A DNA stretch of 64,000 nt from Paucibacter sp. KCTC 42545 (lineage in GTDB: Bacteria; Pseudomonadota; Gammaproteobacteria; Burkholderiales; Burkholderiaceae_C). Shown here piece by piece: positions 60,450-64,000 of this stretch; the stretch's first letter is position 1, and every line of letters starts with the position of its first letter. Where the stretch lies: contig NZ_CP013692.1 of assembly GCF_001477625.1 (NCBI RefSeq), positions 992,001-1,056,000 on the forward strand, in the 5' to 3' direction. Below the pieces are notes generated by a model. It was not told the origin of the DNA. It worked only from the letters and a program-made list of their open reading frames with translations, and made no database searches. Made by a program: the position numbers and the translations under genes.

Positions 60450-60532
60450 GCGGCTTCCACACTCACATCCGTTCGCTGCCCCTCGAGGTGGCGCGTGCCA
60501 CCGCTAAGGTGGCTCGGCAGGAGGCCTTATGA
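60446..60532 (+). CDS. 28-residue reading frame coupled between flhA and flhF
   Basis: The frame begins with an ATG that overlaps the flhA stop (ATGA at 60446-60449) and ends with a TGA that overlaps the flhF start (ATGA at 60529-60532). A strong ribosome-binding site (GGAGG, six bases before the ATG) precedes it. The peptide starts MSGFHTHIRSLPLEVARATA and ends KVARQEAL; it is basic and could be one amphipathic helix. The tight overlaps on both sides suggest it is translated, if only to couple flhF to flhA. I know no family for it. Confidence 0.6.
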   Translation: MSGFHTHIRSLPLEVARATAKVARQEAL

Positions 60533-62235
60533 ACGTGAAACGCTTTACTGCCCGCAATTCCCGCGAAGCCATGGCCCTGGTGCGCAAGGCTTTTGGCGAT
60601 GATGCGGTGGTGCTGTCCAACAAGCCATGCGCCGAAGGCGTGGAAGTGCTGGCCATGGCGCCCGAGGGCATGTCGCAGATCGAGCGTGTGGCCGCCACAG
60701 CGCCCCGCATCAGCTCGCCCGGCCGTGTGCAAGCCCGCCCGGCCGGTGCCCCCAATACCGCCCAGCCGGCACCTATGTCTGCGGCCCCCGCAGGCAAGAG
60801 CTTTGCAGCTCGCGCCGGTCAGCAAGGCAGCCAGTTGCAGCAGCGCAGCGAACCGAGCTTTGGCTACAACGACCCGGCCGATGACGTGGGCCAGGATGTT
60901 GAAACCCTGGCGATGAGCACCTTGTCCTTCCAGGACTATGTGCGCGAGCGCGTGCTCAAGCGCCGCCAGGCCGAGATTGATGGCCTGCCCGACCCCTTGG
61001 CCCTGCAGCCCGAGCCGGCCGTTGAGCAGCCCGGCGTCAGCAATCTGGCCGCCGCGCGCCAGCAGCGCGCTCAGGCAGCTTTGCAAGCCATGCAGCCGCG
61101 CCGTCCGGTGGAAGCCGCCCCGGCCGCTGCCGCGCCTGCTGCCCGCCGCACACCGCCGGTGCTGCGCGATGAGATCCGCATGCCTGCCGCCGCCCAAGAA
61201 CTCAGCGGCCTGGCCGCCATGGGCGCCGAGCTGCCTGATCTGCCCGGCCGCGGCCGCCGCGATCAGCAAGACATGATGAACGAGCTGCGCAGCATGAAGG
61301 GCTTGATTGAAGAGCGCTTCGGCGCCCTGGCCTTCATGGAAAAGCTGCAACGCCAGCCGACCCAGGCCCGCCTGACCCAGAAGATGCTGGAAGTGGGCTT
61401 CTCGCCCGCCCTGGTGCGCAAGCTGGTCGAAGGTTGCCCGAACGAATTCAAGCCCGGTGCGCACGGCGAAACCGCCGACGAAACCAGCTGGGCCGCCAAC
61501 GTGTTGTCACGCAATCTGCTCACCGGTGAGGCCATGCCGGCACTGGAAGAGCAGGGCGGTGTGTTCGCCCTGATCGGCTCTACCGGCGTGGGCAAGACGA
61601 CGACTACCGCCAAGCTGGCTGCCGCCTTTGCCACCCGCCACGGTGCGGCGCAGCTGGGCCTGATCACGCTGGACGCGTATCGGGTTGGTGCTCACGAGCA
61701 ACTGCGCGCCTACGGCCGCATCCTCGGCGTGCCGGTGCATACCGCGCATGACCGCAGCTCGCTGGAAGATTTGCTCGACTTGCTGTCGGCCAAGAAGATG
61801 GTCTTGATCGACACCGCCGGCATGGCCCAGCGCGACAGCCGCACCAATGAATTGCTGGACATGCTGGCACACCGCAGCATCACCAAGATCCTGGTCGTCA
61901 ACGCCGCACAGCAGGGCGAAACGATTGAAGATGTGGTGACCGCCTGGCGCGCACATGAGTGCCAAGGCGTGGTGCTCTCCAAGATCGACGAAGCCGTCAA
62001 ACTCGCGCCCGCCCTGGACACCCTGATCCGCCACAAGCTGCGCGTGCTGGGCGTGACCAATGGCCAGCGCGTGCCGGAAGACTGGCATCGCCTGTCGGCT
62101 CAGGCTCTGGTGCAGCGCGCCTTGCGCAGCCAAGCCGCCGGCGCTTGGCGCATGGACAGTGCCGATGTGAATCTGATTTTTGCCGGTGGGCCAGCGCTCA
62201 GCCCCCGCAGTGCCGCCGCTATGGGCACGCACTAG
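60529..62235 (+). CDS. flhF: Flagellar placement GTPase FlhF
   Basis: FlhF is an SRP-type GTPase that places and numbers polar flagella. The 568-residue protein starts MNVKRFTARNSREAMALVRK. A long Ala/Pro/Gln-rich B region precedes the NG domain. G1 is FALIGSTGVGKTTTTAKLAA near residue 346; LITLDAYRVGAHEQLRAYGR and MVLIDTAGMAQRDSRTNELL follow. It is translated from an AGGAGG site within the preceding small frame. Confidence 0.96.
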   Translation: MNVKRFTARNSREAMALVRKAFGDDAVVLSNKPCAEGVEVLAMAPEGMSQIERVAATAPRISSPGRVQARPAGAPNTAQPAPMSAAPAGKSFAARAGQQGSQLQQRSEPSFGYNDPADDVGQDVETLAMSTLSFQDYVRERVLKRRQAEIDGLPDPLALQPEPAVEQPGVSNLAAARQQRAQAALQAMQPRRPVEAAPAAAAPAARRTPPVLRDEIRMPAAAQELSGLAAMGAELPDLPGRGRRDQQDMMNELRSMKGLIEERFGALAFMEKLQRQPTQARLTQKMLEVGFSPALVRKLVEGCPNEFKPGAHGETADETSWAANVLSRNLLTGEAMPALEEQGGVFALIGSTGVGKTTTTAKLAAAFATRHGAAQLGLITLDAYRVGAHEQLRAYGRILGVPVHTAHDRSSLEDLLDLLSAKKMVLIDTAGMAQRDSRTNELLDMLAHRSITKILVVNAAQQGETIEDVVTAWRAHECQGVVLSKIDEAVKLAPALDTLIRHKLRVLGVTNGQRVPEDWHRLSAQALVQRALRSQAAGAWRMDSADVNLIFAGGPALSPRSAAAMGTH

Positions 62236-62259
62236 ACCAAACCTGGGATCCCAGCCATC

Positions 62260-63111
62260 ATGATGCGCGACGTCAATCCTCATACCCTTGCCCCGCAAGA
62301 TCAGGCCCATGGCCTGCGCCGGCTGTTTGCCAGCTCGCGGGTGCGCTTTATTCCAGTGGTCAGCAATCCGCATGTCATGGGTGCGGGCGTGCTCCTGGAA
62401 GGTCTTTGCGCGGCTTTTGCCGAACTGGGTTTGCATACTCTGGTGGTGGATGCCGCCGAGTCCGCGCCCACGCCGTCCGAGCTGGCCTCGGTGGACCTGG
62501 GCGCTTGTGTGGAGAGCTTGTCCAAAGACGTCTCCTACTTGGCCGCCCGTGGCCTGCCGATGCGCTACATCAATGCCAAGGGCTCGGCCGCACAGTTTCT
62601 TGAAGTGGTGACCGAAGCCGCGCCGCAAGCCGATGTGGTGCTGCTGCACGCCAGTGCGGCGGAGTTGGCCCGTGTGGTCGCGCTGCGTGAAGTGCGCCCG
62701 GTTTTGCTGGCTGATACCGATGCCAACAGCGTCACCCACGCTTATGCTGGCATGAAGTGGTTGGCCGGACGTGCCGGTCTGATGGTTTACAGCCTGCTGA
62801 TGGCTTGCTCGCCGCAGCTACGCATGTCGGAGCGGATTGCCGAACAACTGAGCAGCTGTGCCGATGGTTTCCTTGGCGCGGTGCTGCGTGACTGGGCTTG
62901 CCTGGACCCACGCACACCGAGCAGCGCCCCGATTTCGACTGAAGTGCGCCATCTGGCGCGTGAGTTGCTGATGGCCGCCCCTCCGGGTGCGGCGCTGGAG
63001 GCTTCGGTCGATGCCAGCCCCTTGCGGCCCGTGGCCCGCTCGCTGATGCGCCCCTCGGCGCCACAGCCTGCCCGCACCGTCGCTCGCCCGGCCGTCGCCG
63101 CCATTTACTGA
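62260..63111 (+). CDS. flhG: FlhG/FleN-like protein without a P-loop
   Basis: The 283-residue protein occupies the FlhG position between flhF and fliA and has a MinD/ParA-like fold pattern (LHTLVVDAAESAPTPSEL; ADVVLLHASAAELARVVALR; RPVLLADTDANSVTHAYAGM). The usual Walker A of FlhG (a KGGVGKT-type loop) is replaced by VVSNPHVMGAGVLLEGLCAA, with no lysine. ATP binding is therefore doubtful, and it may act only as a scaffold or an FlhF partner. The C-terminus is Pro/Ala-rich. Confidence 0.82.
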   Translation: MMRDVNPHTLAPQDQAHGLRRLFASSRVRFIPVVSNPHVMGAGVLLEGLCAAFAELGLHTLVVDAAESAPTPSELASVDLGACVESLSKDVSYLAARGLPMRYINAKGSAAQFLEVVTEAAPQADVVLLHASAAELARVVALREVRPVLLADTDANSVTHAYAGMKWLAGRAGLMVYSLLMACSPQLRMSERIAEQLSSCADGFLGAVLRDWACLDPRTPSSAPISTEVRHLARELLMAAPPGAALEASVDASPLRPVARSLMRPSAPQPARTVARPAVAAIY

Positions 63112-63129
63112 TTGCAGCTGGAGCTGAAG

Positions 63130-63843
63130 ATGTATACCGCCAAAGGCCGCCTCGATAACTCCTCCCTCATCAAACAGTACAGCCCGTTGGTGCGCCGCTT
63201 GGCCCACCAGATGATCGCCAAGCTGCCCGCCAATATCGAAATCGACGACCTGATCCAGGTCGGCCTGATCGGCCTGACCGACGCGCTCTCGCGCTTCGAC
63301 GTGGGTCAGGGCGTGCAGTTCGAAACCTTCGCCACCCAGCGCATCCGCGGCGCCATGCTCGATGAGCTGCGCGGTGGTGACTGGATGAGCCGCGGCACCC
63401 GCCGCCAGCAACGCGATATCGAAGGCGCCGTGCGCAAGCTGGAGCAAAAGCTCGGTCGCGCCCCGGCCGAAAGCGAAATTGCCGCCGAGATGGGCGTGAG
63501 CCTCGCCGACTATCAGGAGTTGCTCGGCAAGGTGCGCGGCACCCAGCTGGTCTACCTGGAAGATATGTCCGGTGACGAAGGTGATGAAGACTTCCTGGAT
63601 CGCCACGTAGCCGATCACAGCAACAACCCGATGCTCAAGCTGCAGGACCATCGCATGCGCGAGGCCCTGGTGGCAGCCATCAAGAACCTGCCCGAGCGCG
63701 AGCAGTTCATGATGAGCATGTACTACGAGCACGATATGAATCTGAAAGAGATTGCGGTAGTCTTGAAGGTCACCGAATCGCGGGTTTGCCAGTTGCATAG
63801 CCAAGCCATTGCCCGCCTGCGGGTGAAGTTGCGCGATTGGTGA
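63130..63843 (+). CDS. fliA: Flagellar sigma factor FliA (sigma-28)
   Basis: FliA directs RNA polymerase to late flagellar promoters such as those seen here before fliS, fliD, the flagellins and motA. The 237-residue protein (ATG at 63130; a TTG at 63112 is also in frame) has region 2 (DDLIQVGLIGLTDALSRFDV; FETFATQRIRGAMLDELRGG), region 3 (LGRAPAESEIAAEMGVSLAD) and region 4 (LKEIAVVLKVTESRVCQLHS). It is 18 bases after flhG. Confidence 0.96.
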   Translation: MYTAKGRLDNSSLIKQYSPLVRRLAHQMIAKLPANIEIDDLIQVGLIGLTDALSRFDVGQGVQFETFATQRIRGAMLDELRGGDWMSRGTRRQQRDIEGAVRKLEQKLGRAPAESEIAAEMGVSLADYQELLGKVRGTQLVYLEDMSGDEGDEDFLDRHVADHSNNPMLKLQDHRMREALVAAIKNLPEREQFMMSMYYEHDMNLKEIAVVLKVTESRVCQLHSQAIARLRVKLRDW

Positions 63844-63947
63844 GTTCGGCGAACAAGGTCTGAAACAAAGGCTGGCAGCGTCGCCCGAGAGCCACCGCCA
63901 GCGGTTTGTGCAAGCAAGTAAGCAAGCAATCAAGTGAGGGCAGATTG

Positions 63948-64000
63948 ATGCGGTTCTGGTGGACACCCCGGCCGAATGGCCCAGCCGCAGCCCAGTCGGC
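63948..64000 (+). CDS. Start of an unidentified gene, cut by window edge
   Basis: An ATG at 63948 preceded by GTGAGGG opens a frame that reads MRFWWTPRPNGPAAAQS to the window edge. Too little is present to name it. The 104 bases between fliA and this start contain no strong terminator. Confidence 0.4.
   Translation, partial: MRFWWTPRPNGPAAAQS

Noticed and set aside
62818..63966. Open frame of about 380 codons antisense to flhG and fliA
   Set aside because: It lies wholly opposite two recognised genes and its translation shows only composition bias.
1..64000. CRISPR arrays, riboswitches, rRNA operons
   Set aside because: No array of regularly spaced repeats, no recognisable riboswitch core and no rRNA sequence was seen.

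Overview
The window reads as chromosome of a G+C-rich beta-proteobacterium of the order Burkholderiales (Leptothrix/Rubrivivax/Roseateles-like). I base this on the flhDC-controlled flagellar gene order, the FliA-type promoters, the GT41 flagellin-glycosylation style genes and the types of insertion sequence present. No rRNA or species marker is in view, so the genus is not fixed.

Bases 1 to about 23,460 are an accessory region made mostly of insertion sequences nested in one another. From left to right: an IS21 element flanked by two inverted copies of one IS3-family element (1-5617); a broken type IVb (thin) pilus operon of the kind carried by conjugative elements, framed by two inverted IS6-like 3' ends (5647-9510); a Tn3-family transposase gene split by an IS3 element that is itself split by an IS21 element, with target duplications readable at both levels (9511-14103); an IS407-like element (14104-15348); a low-G+C cluster of four genes (15731-19416); a second copy of the same IS3 element split by an IS5 element (19420-21839); and fragments of an OLD-family nuclease gene and an IS66 element. 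The region ends at the 3' part of a tRNA gene (23465-23509), which looks like the attachment-site edge of an old integrative element.

The most unusual find is the four-gene cluster at 15731-19416. It encodes a 109-residue peptide with a class II microcin-type double-glycine leader, a diverged TraB/GumN-like protein, a HlyC-type acyltransferase homologue whose two catalytic positions are changed, and a 501-residue protein with SelO-like pseudokinase motifs. A HlyC-like protein next to a protein of about 500 residues recalls the MceI/MceJ and MchD/MchC pairs of siderophore microcins. I infer a modified-microcin system that has lost its exporter to the surrounding IS elements, or has it elsewhere.

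Bases 23,538 to 64,000 are an ordinary but very complete flagellar and chemotaxis locus. fliFGHIJKLMNOPQR runs leftward from 35302. fliE is divergent. Then come a small unknown gene, a FimT-like pseudopilin gene, a YcgR-like brake, fliT, fliS, fliD and three flagellin genes. A glycosylation/regulation segment follows, with a TPR protein, GT41, GT32 and GT2 glycosyltransferases, two methyltransferases and three near-identical flhDC operons. Last are motAB, cheY, cheZ, flhBA, a coupled 28-codon ORF, flhF, a P-loop-less flhG and fliA. FliA-type promoters (8-11-8 spacing) and intrinsic terminators are readable around fliS, fliD, the flagellin genes and motA.
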